Source: Desertimonas flava
GTDB lineage: Bacteria; Actinomycetota; Acidimicrobiia; Acidimicrobiales; Ilumatobacteraceae
Direction: 5' to 3'
Assembly: GCF_003426815.1 (NCBI RefSeq)
Contig: NZ_QKYK01000021.1
Coordinates: forward strand, 32,960-96,959
Length of the DNA stretch: 64,000 nt
Position numbers and translations under genes: made by a program. Below the pieces are notes generated by a model. The model saw only the letters and a list, made by a program, of their open reading frames with translations, searched no databases and was not told the origin of the DNA. Shown piece by piece: positions 33,554-42,846 of the stretch; position 1 is the stretch's first letter, and the number at the start of each line of letters is the position of its first letter.

Positions 33554-34813
33554 TCAGGAGGGGGCGATCCCCATGGCGAGGTCGCTGACGTCCTCGAACT
33601 CCTGGGTGAGCGGCACCACCTCACCGTTGTCGAGCACGCTGAAGACCACGCTGCGGTTGAACAGCCGGTTGTAGCCGGGCAGGCCGTCGGTCCACTCCTG
33701 CGTGAAGTCGAGCACGGGCACCATGCCGCCGAGGTCGAGCTCGCTCGTGTTGCTCGCCGCCTCGTAGAACGACTGGGCCGTGATGTCGCCCTCGATCGTC
33801 TCGGCGATCTGCGTGAACGCGGTGTAGGCCGCCCACGTACCCATGCCGCCGAGGCTGTTGAAGTCGTTCTCCTCCTGGTCGACACCGGCCTCCTCGAGCG
33901 CCGTGCGGTACTCGTCCCACGGCTCGGTGGCGATGTCGGGATACATGCCGGCGATGATGTCGCCGTCGGTGGCCTCCTCGGCACCGACCACCGAGATCTC
34001 GTTGAGGTTGCCCTGGTTGCCGTACTGCGGGATCTCCGTGCCCGACTGCGCCCACGCCGTGTTCCACGTGAGGAACGGCGTCTCGGACATCACCGTCACG
34101 ACGCAATCGGCACCCGAGATCGCCTTGGCGACCTCGGCCGAGTAGTCCTGTGACACCTCCGGCGTGAGGATGATGTCGCCGAACTCCTTGCCGTACGCGG
34201 CCATGGCGTTTTCCATCGGCGTCTGGAAGATCGCCGCGGCACCCTCGGTGATCACGGCGTTGATGTTCTCGCAGCCGTCCTCGTTGGCCCGCTTCACCTC
34301 GCCCACCGCGTACATCGGCTGGTTGCCGATCGGGAACGAGTGGGGATCGCTGAGCTCGGACGGCGAGATCGGGCAGCAGGCGCCGAACCACGTGATGTCG
34401 GACGCGGCGATGACCGGCACGATCGACTCGGCGAAGTACGTGAACGAGCCGACGACCGACACCATGCCCTCGTCGACGGCCTGGCGGGCGCACGTGGCCG
34501 CCACCGCCGGATCGAACTGCTCGTCGCAGACCGTCACCTCGAGCGGGTGCCCGGCGACGCCGCCCTGGGCGTTGATGTAGTCGGCGAACAGCTCGGCCGT
34601 GATCGCGATGTTCTCGTACGTCGGGCCGTTGGCGTTGAGCGTGGTGACCGTCATCACCTTGATCGGATCGCCGCTGGGCTCGGTGCCGGCAGCGCGCTGT
34701 CCACCGGCGTTCGCCGCGGCCGGCACGACGAAGGCGAGCCCGGCCGCCCCGACGAGGGCGGCGGCGCCGCGCCTCCCGTGACGTCGGCCGCGTTGAGCAG
34801 GAATGGATGCCAT
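33554..34813 (-). CDS. Branched-chain-amino-acid-type substrate-binding protein
   Basis: 419 residues with a signal peptide (basic RGRRHGRRG, then AAALVGAAGLAFVVPAAANA) and a Leu/Ile/Val-binding-protein fold: GDPIKVMTVTTLNANGPTYE, VAGHPLEVTVCDEQFDPAVA, VVGSFTYFAES. No lipobox is seen. It is divergent from the LivHMG fusion, which it would serve. The substrate need not be an amino acid; LivK relatives in catabolic regions bind aromatic acids, amides and steroids. The ATG at 34813 is preceded by AAGGGGGACTTC. Confidence 0.88.
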   Translation of the reverse strand: MASIPAQRGRRHGRRGAAALVGAAGLAFVVPAAANAGGQRAAGTEPSGDPIKVMTVTTLNANGPTYENIAITAELFADYINAQGGVAGHPLEVTVCDEQFDPAVAATCARQAVDEGMVSVVGSFTYFAESIVPVIAASDITWFGACCPISPSELSDPHSFPIGNQPMYAVGEVKRANEDGCENINAVITEGAAAIFQTPMENAMAAYGKEFGDIILTPEVSQDYSAEVAKAISGADCVVTVMSETPFLTWNTAWAQSGTEIPQYGNQGNLNEISVVGAEEATDGDIIAGMYPDIATEPWDEYRTALEEAGVDQEENDFNSLGGMGTWAAYTAFTQIAETIEGDITAQSFYEAASNTSELDLGGMVPVLDFTQEWTDGLPGYNRLFNRSVVFSVLDNGEVVPLTQEFEDVSDLAMGIAPS

Positions 34814-34908
34814 GAAGTCCCCCTTGTGGTTCCCCGCTGTTTGCCGGGGCCCAGTGGCGCCCGTCGGCGCAAACACTAGGCGCGGGCCTCCCGTCCACCT
34901 CGCATCGG

Positions 34909-34928
34909 ACTTGAACGCGCGTTAAGGT
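34909..34928. promoter_or_regulatory. Candidate TetR operator before the Liv transporter
   Basis: ACTTGAACGCGCGTTAAGGT pairs at 16 of 20 positions with its own reverse complement. Its right half, read on the minus strand, is ACCTTAACG, identical to the half-site at 30494-30502. It lies between the divergent binding-protein and LivHMG genes. Confidence 0.5.
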
Positions 34929-34966
34929 GCGGCTCGCTCGGCGATGCGGCCGGGGACTGGGGGACA

Positions 34967-37708
34967 ATGGACGAGGTCATCAGGTTCGCCTTGCTGGGAC
35001 TGGGTGTGGGTTCGCTCTACGCCTTCGCCGCGCAAGGGACGATCGTGGTGTTCCGCGGGACCGGCGTGCTCAACTTCTCGCTCGGCGCGACGGCGATCGC
35101 GGGCGTGTTCCTCCAGTACGAGCTGCACCACGAGCACGGCCTCCCGTTCCTCCTCTCGTCGGCGTTGGGCGTGGCCCTCTCGGCCCTCCTCGGCGTGCTC
35201 ACCCACTGGGTGATCCTGCGCCCGCTGCAGCGCAAACGGGCCTCCACGCTCGTCCAGGTCCTCGCCACACTCGGCGTGCTGATCCTCGTCCAGGCCGGCG
35301 TGGTGATCCGCTACGGATCACAGCCGCGACAGGTCCCGAGCTGGCTCCCCACCCACCGGGTCACCATCTACGGCGACGTCAGCATCACCGCCGATCGCCT
35401 GATCCTGCTCGCCATCGGCAGCGTCTCGGCGCTGCTGCTGTGGATGCTCTACCGCTCCAGCCGATTCGGCATCGAGACGGAGGCGGTGGCCGAGAGCGAG
35501 CGCCTCGCCGCCGCCGTCGGGGTGTCGCCCAACAAGGTGGCCGTCCTCAACTGGGCGCTCGGCTCGGGCCTGGCGTGCGTCGCCGGCATCCTCGTCGTCC
35601 CGATCATCACGCTCCAGGTGACGGCGATGACCAGCCTCGTGCTGGCCGCCCTCGCCGCCGCCCTCGTCGGCGACTTCAAGTCGTTCCCCATCGCCACGGC
35701 GGCGGCGTACGTCCTCGGCATGGGTCAGACGTTGGTCGGGCGCTACTGGGACCAGCAGGGCGTCGATCAGTCGCTGCCGTTCATCGTCATCATCGTGATG
35801 ATGGTCGTCCGCGGCCGCTCGATCCCGCTGCGCGACCACTTCCTCCAGCGCAAGCCCACCGTCGGGAGCGGCCGGCTCTCGTGGGACTGGATGCTGTTCG
35901 CCACCGGTGCCGTCGTGTTCGTGATCCTGACGAAGGAGAACAAGTGGATCGACGCGATCACGGTGTCGCTCTGCGCGGCGATCATCCTGCTGTCGATCGT
36001 CGTGCTCACCGGCTATGCCGGGCAGCTGTCGCTGGCCCAGTACGCGATGGCCGGCTTCGGCGCTTACGTCGCCGGCCGGCTCGTCGCCGTGTACGACATC
36101 CCCTTCCTGCTCGGGCTCGTCTTGGGCGTCGTCGGAGCGGTGCCGCTCGGGTTGGTGTTCGCCCTTCCCGCCGTGCGAACGCGGGGCATCAACCTGGCGA
36201 TCGTCACGCTCGGGCTCGGCACGGCGATCGAGCTGATCCTCTTCAACAACCGCAAGTTCACCGGCGGTGTGCAAGGAACCCAGGTGGGCAGCCCGAGCCT
36301 CTTCGGCCACGACATCGGGTCGATCCGGCATCCCGATCGCTACGGCATCTTCGTCCTCGCCATGGCGCTCATCACCGTGATCGCCGTGGCCAACGTCCGC
36401 CGCGGCCGGAGCGGGCGCCGGTTGATCGCGGTGCGCACGAACGAGCGCGCCGCAGCCTCGCTCGGCATCAACATCGTGTCGGCCAAGCTGTTCGCCTTCG
36501 CCTTCGCCTCGGCCATCGCCGCGCTGGGCGGCATCCTGCTGGCCTTCCGCGTCACGTCCATCAGCTACCAGTCGTTCACCAACTTCACGTCCATCTACTT
36601 CGCCGGCCTGTCACTGGTCGGCGGCGTCGGCCACATCCTCGGCGCCTTCGTCGGCTCGATGATGGCGACGGCCGGCTTCAACCAGGAGGTGATGGAGTCC
36701 ACCTGGGACGGCGTCGGCAAGTACATCCAGCTGATCAGCGGCATCGCCATCCTGCTCATCGTCCTCTACAACCCCGACGGCGTGGTGTCCGAGTGGGTCA
36801 AGACGTTCCGCCACCTCAAGCGCACCAAGAAGTTCGGCGAGTCCTACTTCATCAAGCTCGAGGACGTGTCCGAGCCGGTCGACGAGACCCACGACCAGCG
36901 CGTACCGCCGAAGCGGCTGGTCGTCGAGGACCTGTCCGTCCGGTACGGGACGGTGATCGCCGTCGACCGGGTGAGCTTCACGCTCGAGCCGGGACGGGTC
37001 ACCGGGCTGATCGGCCCCAACGGCGCCGGCAAGACGTCGCTGATCGACGCCCTCAGCGGCTTCACACGCGCCTCGGGCGGACGAGTGCTCATCGGCGATC
37101 GCGACGTCTCGTGGATCGGACCGACCCGCCGTGTCCGTGCGGGCATGGCTCGCTCGTTCCAGTCGCTCGAGCTGTTCGAGGACACCTCGGTGTTCGAGAA
37201 CCTCAGCGTGGCCGCCGACCCGCAGAACGTCGGCGCCTACTTCCGCGATCTCGTGTGGCCGAAGCTCCCGAAGTTCCAGCCCGAGGTGGTGCGGGCCATC
37301 CAGGCATTCGAGCTCGACGAGGACCTCCACCGTGAGGTGAGCGACCTGTCGTACGGCAAGCGCCGCCTCCTCGCCATCGCCCGCGCCGTGGCCATGCACC
37401 CGAGCGTGCTGCTGCTCGACGAACCGGCGGCCGGCCTGAGCTCGGTCGAGAGCCGCGAGCTCGGCCAGGTGGTGCGGCGGCTGGCCGACGACTGGGGCAT
37501 GGCGATCCTCGTCGTCGAGCACGACATGAACTTCGTGATGGGGTTCTGCGACGACGTCGTGGTGATCGACTTCGGGCGGCGCATCGCCATGGGCACCCCG
37601 CAGGAGGTCCGCAACGACCCGGCGGTCATCGCCGCCTACCTCGGCGACGAGCTCGACGAGCCAGACGCCGAACCGGAGTCGGTCGCGGTGGCAGGAGGAG
37701 CGGTGTGA
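34967..37708 (+). CDS. Fused LivH-LivM-LivG ABC transporter protein
   Basis: 913 residues joining three normally separate components: a LivH-type permease (about 1-295), a LivM-type permease (about 300-620, with TGYAGQLSLAQYAMAGFGAY) and a LivG-type ATPase (about 645-895). The ATPase has Walker A GPNGAGKTS, the insertion typical of LivG (RSFQSLELFEDTSVFENLSV), signature DLSYGKRRLLAIARAV and Walker B VLLLDEPAAGLSSVE. Such fusions are known in Actinobacteria. It ends in an overlap with the LivF-like gene, so both ATPase subunits are made in a fixed ratio. Confidence 0.92.
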   Translation: MDEVIRFALLGLGVGSLYAFAAQGTIVVFRGTGVLNFSLGATAIAGVFLQYELHHEHGLPFLLSSALGVALSALLGVLTHWVILRPLQRKRASTLVQVLATLGVLILVQAGVVIRYGSQPRQVPSWLPTHRVTIYGDVSITADRLILLAIGSVSALLLWMLYRSSRFGIETEAVAESERLAAAVGVSPNKVAVLNWALGSGLACVAGILVVPIITLQVTAMTSLVLAALAAALVGDFKSFPIATAAAYVLGMGQTLVGRYWDQQGVDQSLPFIVIIVMMVVRGRSIPLRDHFLQRKPTVGSGRLSWDWMLFATGAVVFVILTKENKWIDAITVSLCAAIILLSIVVLTGYAGQLSLAQYAMAGFGAYVAGRLVAVYDIPFLLGLVLGVVGAVPLGLVFALPAVRTRGINLAIVTLGLGTAIELILFNNRKFTGGVQGTQVGSPSLFGHDIGSIRHPDRYGIFVLAMALITVIAVANVRRGRSGRRLIAVRTNERAAASLGINIVSAKLFAFAFASAIAALGGILLAFRVTSISYQSFTNFTSIYFAGLSLVGGVGHILGAFVGSMMATAGFNQEVMESTWDGVGKYIQLISGIAILLIVLYNPDGVVSEWVKTFRHLKRTKKFGESYFIKLEDVSEPVDETHDQRVPPKRLVVEDLSVRYGTVIAVDRVSFTLEPGRVTGLIGPNGAGKTSLIDALSGFTRASGGRVLIGDRDVSWIGPTRRVRAGMARSFQSLELFEDTSVFENLSVAADPQNVGAYFRDLVWPKLPKFQPEVVRAIQAFELDEDLHREVSDLSYGKRRLLAIARAVAMHPSVLLLDEPAAGLSSVESRELGQVVRRLADDWGMAILVVEHDMNFVMGFCDDVVVIDFGRRIAMGTPQEVRNDPAVIAAYLGDELDEPDAEPESVAVAGGAV

Positions 37709-38649
37709 GCGCCATCCCCATCGACGCGGCGAGCCCGTACGCGATCACGTCCACCCCGAACCTGCTCGAGACCCGCCAGCTGAAGGCCGGCTACCTCGGA
37801 CGCGAGGTGGTGTCGGGAGTGAACCTCACCGTGCGGCCCGGCGAGGTGGTGTGCCTGCTCGGGCCCAACGGCGCCGGCAAGACCACCACCCTGCTCACGA
37901 TCGCCGGCGAGCTGGCACCGGTCGACGGGATCGTCATGTTCAGCAACGTGCCGACGTTCACCCCGATGTACCAACGCGTGCGCACGGGCATCGGGCTGGT
38001 CACCGAGGAACGGCTCGTGTTCACCAAGATGTCGACGCGGGACAACCTGCGCATCGGCGGGGGCGACGTCGACAAGGCGATCGAGCTGTTCCCCGAGCTC
38101 GAGAAGCGCATCGACGTCCGCGGCGGACTCCTGTCCGGGGGCGAGCAGCAGATGGTGGCCCTCGCCCGGGCGCTGAGCCGCAACCCGCAGCTGCTCCTCG
38201 CCGACGAGCTGTCGCTCGGCCTGGCGCCGATGATCGTCGACCGCCTGCTCGGCGCCGTGCGCAAGGCCGCCTCCGAGCAGGGAATCGGCGCCCTGATCAT
38301 CGAACAGCATGCCCGCAAGGCGCTGCGCTACAGCGACCGGATGTACCTGATGGCCCGGGGGCAGATCCGCATGGAGATGCCGTCGACCGAAGGACTCACA
38401 CGCCTCGACGAGATCGAGGAGGCGTACCTGAGTGGAACCTCCGAAAGCGAGGAGGACCACATCGAGCGCAAGCGACGCAAGGACAAGACCAAGGCCTGGT
38501 CCCGCCAGCGCGTCCGTGAACGCGAGCTACGGCGCCTCACCGGCACGCAGGTGTCGCGACGCCACACCTCCGAAGACGACCACTACCTGGACGCCGAACA
38601 GCAACGCCGCGACTGGCAGCAGCGCCTGCGCCGCGGCCGCAAGTTCTGA
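37705..38649 (+). CDS. LivF-type ABC transporter ATPase with a basic C-terminal tail
   Basis: 314 residues. Walker A GPNGAGKTT, signature LLSGGEQQMVALARALSRNP and Walker B LLLADELSLGLAP place it with LivF. The last 70 residues (from about SESEEDHIERKRRKDKTKAW) form a highly charged tail absent from standard LivF (about 235 aa), perhaps a contact to the membrane or to the fused partner. The GTG start overlaps the LivHMG stop and follows GGAGGAG. Confidence 0.9.
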   Translation: MSAIPIDAASPYAITSTPNLLETRQLKAGYLGREVVSGVNLTVRPGEVVCLLGPNGAGKTTTLLTIAGELAPVDGIVMFSNVPTFTPMYQRVRTGIGLVTEERLVFTKMSTRDNLRIGGGDVDKAIELFPELEKRIDVRGGLLSGGEQQMVALARALSRNPQLLLADELSLGLAPMIVDRLLGAVRKAASEQGIGALIIEQHARKALRYSDRMYLMARGQIRMEMPSTEGLTRLDEIEEAYLSGTSESEEDHIERKRRKDKTKAWSRQRVRERELRRLTGTQVSRRHTSEDDHYLDAEQQRRDWQQRLRRGRKF

Positions 38650-38675
38650 ACCGAATCGAAACGGGGACTGCACAC

Positions 38676-40523
38676 ATGGGTTACCGCACCGCTGATCTAC
38701 CGCCCGTCGATCTCGACGAGTTCCCGAAGATCCCGTTCCTCCCGCGCATGAAGCTGCTGCAGCTGCACTGGGTGGAGGCGGGGTTCGGCACGCCCAAGCA
38801 GACGGCGATGTTCTACGTGTGGAAGATCTTCTTCTACGCCCTTTTCGGGTTGATCGTCGCCGGAGCATTCACCAAGGGCCTCGAGTTCAACGACATCGGC
38901 GGGTGGTGGGACGAGCCGATCCTCTACCAGAAGTTGATGGTGTGGACCGTCCTGATGGAGATCCTCGGTTTCGCCGCAACGTGCGGACCGATGGCCTTCC
39001 ACTTCGACCCGCCGATCGGGGCGTCGTTGTACTGGTGGCAGAACGACACGATCCGCATCCCCCCGTATCCGAACCACGTCCCGTTCACCAAGGGCAACCG
39101 CCGCACTCCGTGGGACACGGGGCTCTACAAGCTCATCGTGTTCTGGCTGATCATGATGCTGTTCCTCTCCGGCCAGCAGATCGACGGCCTCCCCGAGGGC
39201 ACCGCGGGCGTGATGCCGCGCTGGCCCTTCGCCGTGTACGCCGGACTGATCGTGCTGATGGGACTGCGCGACAAGTGCGTGTTCCTCGCCTCGCGCGCCG
39301 AGCAGTACGTGCCAACCATGCTGGCCTTCGCCTTCTTCCCCTCGTGGGTCGACATGGTGGTCGCCGCCAAGATCTTCATCGTCGTCATCTGGATGGGCGC
39401 CGGCGTGTCGAAGCTCCAGCACGGCTTCTCGGCCACCGTCGCCGTGATGCTCCAGAACTCACCGTGGAACGGGTTCCGCAAGCTGCGCATGGCGAGCGTG
39501 CGCGACTACCCGAACGACATCAGGCCGTCGAACCTCACCCACTTCCTCGCCCACGTCGGGGGCACCACGTGCGAGATCGTGGTGCCATTGACGCTGCTGT
39601 TCTCTCCGTGGCCGTGGCTGACGTGGATCGCGATCGGGTCGATCTGGGCCCTTCATGTCTTCATCATCTCGACGATCCCGCTCGCCGTCCCGCTGGAGTG
39701 GAACGTCTTCTTCATCTTCTGCGCCGGCTTCCTGTTCGGGAACTTCCCGGCCGGCGACGGCTTCGGCGTGGGCGACATGAACCCGGCACTGCTCGCCGGG
39801 GTCGTGGCCTTCGCCCTGTTCCCCATCGTGCTCGGCGCGATCTGGCCGCAGTACGTGTCCTTCCTCATCGGGCTCAAGCAGTACGCCGGCAACTGGGCGT
39901 CGACCACCTGGGCGTTCCGCGACAAGGAGAAGGAGGACCGGATCAACGAGCGGGTGGTGAAGGCGGCCGACAACCAGATCGACCAGATCGAGCCGATCTT
40001 CGGCAAGGAGATCTCCGAGGTGTTCATCCAGAAGGCGATCGCCTTCCGCATGATGCACCCGATGGGGCGCATGCACATCACGCTGCACATGCGCCACAGC
40101 GGCGACATCGACACCCGCGTGCTGCGCGAGGGCGAGTTCCTGAGCAACGTGCTGACGGGCTGGAACTTCGGCGACGGGCACTGCCACGACGAACGCCTCG
40201 TCGAGGCCGTGCAGGAACGGTGCAACTACGAGCCCGGCGACCTCGTCGTCGTGTTCACCGAGTCGCAGCCGATGTTCTCGAAGCGGGTCCAGTACCGAGT
40301 CATCGACGCCGCCCTCGGCGTGGTGGAGAAGGGCTGGTACCACAACGACGACGCCGCCCACGAGCAGCCGTGGCTGCCCAACGGGCTCCTCCCCCACGTG
40401 ATCACGTGGCGGCGCCCCGGCTACACGCCGAGCGGCGCGGCGTATCCGGGCACCGGCGGGCGGGCGCCCGAGCCACCGCCGGAGCTGCTGGGCGAGGCCC
40501 GCCCGCTCGCCAGCACCGCCTGA
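38676..40523 (+). CDS. DUF3556-like polytopic membrane protein
   Basis: 615 residues. The N-terminus (PPVDLDEFPKIPFLPRMKLL, LHWVEAGFGTPKQT) is characteristic of DUF3556 proteins known from mycobacteria and rhodococci. About ten transmembrane helices fill residues 45-430, with HTTM-like features; a soluble C-terminal domain of about 180 residues contains His-rich HPMGRMHITLHMRH. Function is unknown in the family. It follows livF by 26 bp and precedes an FAD oxidoreductase by four, so all share one operon; involvement in lipid or steroid handling would fit. Confidence 0.75.
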   Translation: MGYRTADLPPVDLDEFPKIPFLPRMKLLQLHWVEAGFGTPKQTAMFYVWKIFFYALFGLIVAGAFTKGLEFNDIGGWWDEPILYQKLMVWTVLMEILGFAATCGPMAFHFDPPIGASLYWWQNDTIRIPPYPNHVPFTKGNRRTPWDTGLYKLIVFWLIMMLFLSGQQIDGLPEGTAGVMPRWPFAVYAGLIVLMGLRDKCVFLASRAEQYVPTMLAFAFFPSWVDMVVAAKIFIVVIWMGAGVSKLQHGFSATVAVMLQNSPWNGFRKLRMASVRDYPNDIRPSNLTHFLAHVGGTTCEIVVPLTLLFSPWPWLTWIAIGSIWALHVFIISTIPLAVPLEWNVFFIFCAGFLFGNFPAGDGFGVGDMNPALLAGVVAFALFPIVLGAIWPQYVSFLIGLKQYAGNWASTTWAFRDKEKEDRINERVVKAADNQIDQIEPIFGKEISEVFIQKAIAFRMMHPMGRMHITLHMRHSGDIDTRVLREGEFLSNVLTGWNFGDGHCHDERLVEAVQERCNYEPGDLVVVFTESQPMFSKRVQYRVIDAALGVVEKGWYHNDDAAHEQPWLPNGLLPHVITWRRPGYTPSGAAYPGTGGRAPEPPPELLGEARPLASTA

Positions 40524-40527
40524 CGTC

Positions 40528-41946
40528 GTGACCTCCGCGATCGTCGTCGGCAGCGGACCGAACGGACTCGGGGCGGCGGCCGTCCTCGCCCGCGCCGGCG
40601 TCGACGTCACCGTGCTCGAGGCCGCCGACACCATCGGCGGCGGGACCCGCAGCTCGCAACTCACCGTGCCCGGCCTGGTCCACGACGACTGCTCGGCCGT
40701 CCATCCGATGGTGATCGCCTCTCCGCTGTTCCGCCGCCTGCAGCTCGACGGCCTGACGTGGCGCAACACCGACGTCGACTGCGCCCATCCCCTCGATGAC
40801 GGGACGGCGGGTGCGTTCGCCCGCTCGTTCGACCGCACCGACGAGCTGCTCGGCGCTGACGGCGCCCGTTGGCGCCGGCTGTTCGGCGCGCCGGCGGCGC
40901 ACTTCGACGACCTCTTCGACGACGTGTCGCAACCACTGTTGCGCGTTCCGCGGCACCCGTTCACGCTCGCCCGCTTCGGCGCACCTGCCACGCTCCCCGC
41001 CACCGTGCTGGCCAAGGCCTTCGCCTCCCCGCAGGCCCGGGCGTTGTGGATGGGCGTCGCGGCCCACGCCTTCTGGCGACTCGACCGACCGATGTCCAGC
41101 GTGCTCGGGATGGCGCTCACCTCGGCCGGGCACGCCCACGGCTGGGTGGTCGCCGAGGGCGGTTCGCAGGCGATCGCCGACGCCCTCGCCGCCGACATCG
41201 TCCGCCGCGGCGGCACGATCGAGACCGGCATCCGGGTCACGTCGGCCGCCGATCTCCCACCTCGCGACGCCCTGCTGCTCGACGTGTCACCGAGCGTGGC
41301 GGCCGGCATCCTCGGTGACGGGCTGCCGTCGCGCGTCGCTCGGGCCTACCGGCGGTTCCGGCACGGGGCGGCGGCGTTCAAGGTCGACTTCGCCGTCGAG
41401 GGCGGGGTGCCGTGGACGGCTCCGGCGGCCCGCGTCGCCGGCACCGTCCACCTCGGCGGTGACGCCCTCGAGGTCGCCGCCAACGAGCTCGAGGTACATC
41501 GGGGACGGATGCCCGATCGGCCGTTCGTCCTCGTCGGGCAGCAGTACCTGGCCGATCCCGGTCGTTCGATGGGTGACGTGCATCCGCTGTGGACGTACGC
41601 CCACGTGCCCCACGGGTTCACGGGGGACGCGACCGAGGCGATCGTCGCCCAGATCGAGCGCTTCGCCCCGGGATTCCGGGACCGGGTGGTGGCCACCGCC
41701 GTGCGCTCGACGACCGAGCTGAGTCGCTACAACTCCAACTACGTCGGCGGCGACATCATCGGCGGGGCCAGCTCGTTCCGGCAGGTCGTGTTCCGCCCGC
41801 GCGTGGCGATCGACCCGTACGCCACGGGCATCGACGGCGTGTACCTCTGCTCGGCGTCGACACCACCCGGCGCCGGAGCCCACGGGATGTGCGGGGCCAA
41901 CGCCGCAGCCCGCGCCCTACGCCACCTCGGCATCAGGACGAGCTGA
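40528..41946 (+). CDS. Phytoene-dehydrogenase-like FAD oxidoreductase
   Basis: 472 residues. The dinucleotide-binding VVGSGPNGLGAAAVLARAGV lies at residues 6-25, followed by the GGGTRSSQL motif and the amine-oxidase-like C-terminus (GIDGVYLCSASTPPGAGAHG). Proteins of this group (PYROXD2/CrtI-like) desaturate or oxidise hydrophobic substrates; the actual reaction is unknown. The GTG start is four bases after the DUF3556 stop, so the two are coupled. Confidence 0.82.
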   Translation: MTSAIVVGSGPNGLGAAAVLARAGVDVTVLEAADTIGGGTRSSQLTVPGLVHDDCSAVHPMVIASPLFRRLQLDGLTWRNTDVDCAHPLDDGTAGAFARSFDRTDELLGADGARWRRLFGAPAAHFDDLFDDVSQPLLRVPRHPFTLARFGAPATLPATVLAKAFASPQARALWMGVAAHAFWRLDRPMSSVLGMALTSAGHAHGWVVAEGGSQAIADALAADIVRRGGTIETGIRVTSAADLPPRDALLLDVSPSVAAGILGDGLPSRVARAYRRFRHGAAAFKVDFAVEGGVPWTAPAARVAGTVHLGGDALEVAANELEVHRGRMPDRPFVLVGQQYLADPGRSMGDVHPLWTYAHVPHGFTGDATEAIVAQIERFAPGFRDRVVATAVRSTTELSRYNSNYVGGDIIGGASSFRQVVFRPRVAIDPYATGIDGVYLCSASTPPGAGAHGMCGANAAARALRHLGIRTS

Positions 41947-41966
41947 CCTGGTTCAACCCTTCGCGC

Positions 41967-41994
41967 TTGATCTATCAATCCAGTTTGATATAAA
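41967..41994 (+). promoter_or_regulatory. Leaderless arsR promoter with an operator in its spacer
   Basis: TTGATC (41967-41972) and TATAAA (41989-41994) are separated by 16 bp, and the ATG follows six bases later, so the transcript probably starts at the start codon. The perfect inverted repeat TATCAA-n6-TTGATA (41973-41990) fills the spacer, as expected for an ArsR/SmtB repressor site. Confidence 0.75.
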
Positions 41995-42000
41995 TGGGTC

Positions 42001-42846
42001 ATGCCGATCAAAGCGCGCGACAACGCGACGGCGCTCACGTCTCCCGGATCGCTCCAGCTGATCGCCGACCCGCACCGGTGGCGAGTCCTCCAGGAGCTGT
42101 CGCGAAGCGACCGGCGCGTCGGCGAGCTGAGCGCGTTGCTCGACCGACCCCAGAACCTCGTGTCGTACCACGTCGCGCAACTGCGCGACGCCGGTCTGGT
42201 CTCCGCTCGGCGCAGCAGTGCCGACGGCCGCGACACCTACTACCGCGTCCACGTGCAGCGCTGCGCCGACGTGATCACCGAAGCGGCGGGCGCGCTGCAC
42301 CCCGCGCTCCGCCCCTCGACCGGCATCCGCGCCCCGGGACCTGAGCTCGACGCGACACCGGGCCGCCCGCTCGCCACGGTCCTGTTCCTCTGCACCGGCA
42401 ACTCGGCCCGGTCGCAGATCGCCCAGGCCCTGCTCGAGCACCGCTCGAACCACGCGATCGCCGCCCGCAGCGCAGGAAGCCATCCGAAGACCCTCCACCC
42501 GAACGCCGTGCGCGTGCTCGCCGAGCGCGGCATCGACATCGCCGGGCGTGCCACCACCCACCTCGACGAGCTCGCCGGGTCCCGTTTCGACCACGTCATC
42601 ACGTTGTGCGACAAGGTCCGTGAGATCTGCCCCGAGTTCCCCGGCCAACCGACCACGGCCCACTGGAGCATGGCCGACCCGGCGGCCACCGCCGACTCCG
42701 ACCACACCGGCTACCCCCAGTTCGTGAGCACCGCCGACGAGATCGAGGAACGGGTCGATCTCCTCATCGCCCAGATCGTCGCCGCCCGCAGCACCCCGAC
42801 TCACACCAGCCTGACCACAGGTTCCCGACGAGAGGACACAACATGA
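42001..42846 (+). CDS. ArsR-family repressor fused to an arsenate-reductase-type phosphatase
   Basis: 281 residues. Residues 15-105 form an ArsR/SmtB winged helix (LIADPHRWRVLQELSRSDRR, QNLVSYHVAQLRDAGLVSAR). Residues 122-265 are a low-molecular-weight phosphatase/ArsC domain with the P-loop LCTGNSARSQIAQ (Cys of CxxxxxR) and the acid loop HWSMADPAA. Such fusions could sense arsenite and reduce arsenate in one protein. No arsenite pump (ArsB, Acr3) is in the window. It starts at its promoter without a ribosome binding site and overlaps the VOC gene by four bases. Confidence 0.9.
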   Translation: MPIKARDNATALTSPGSLQLIADPHRWRVLQELSRSDRRVGELSALLDRPQNLVSYHVAQLRDAGLVSARRSSADGRDTYYRVHVQRCADVITEAAGALHPALRPSTGIRAPGPELDATPGRPLATVLFLCTGNSARSQIAQALLEHRSNHAIAARSAGSHPKTLHPNAVRVLAERGIDIAGRATTHLDELAGSRFDHVITLCDKVREICPEFPGQPTTAHWSMADPAATADSDHTGYPQFVSTADEIEERVDLLIAQIVAARSTPTHTSLTTGSRREDTT

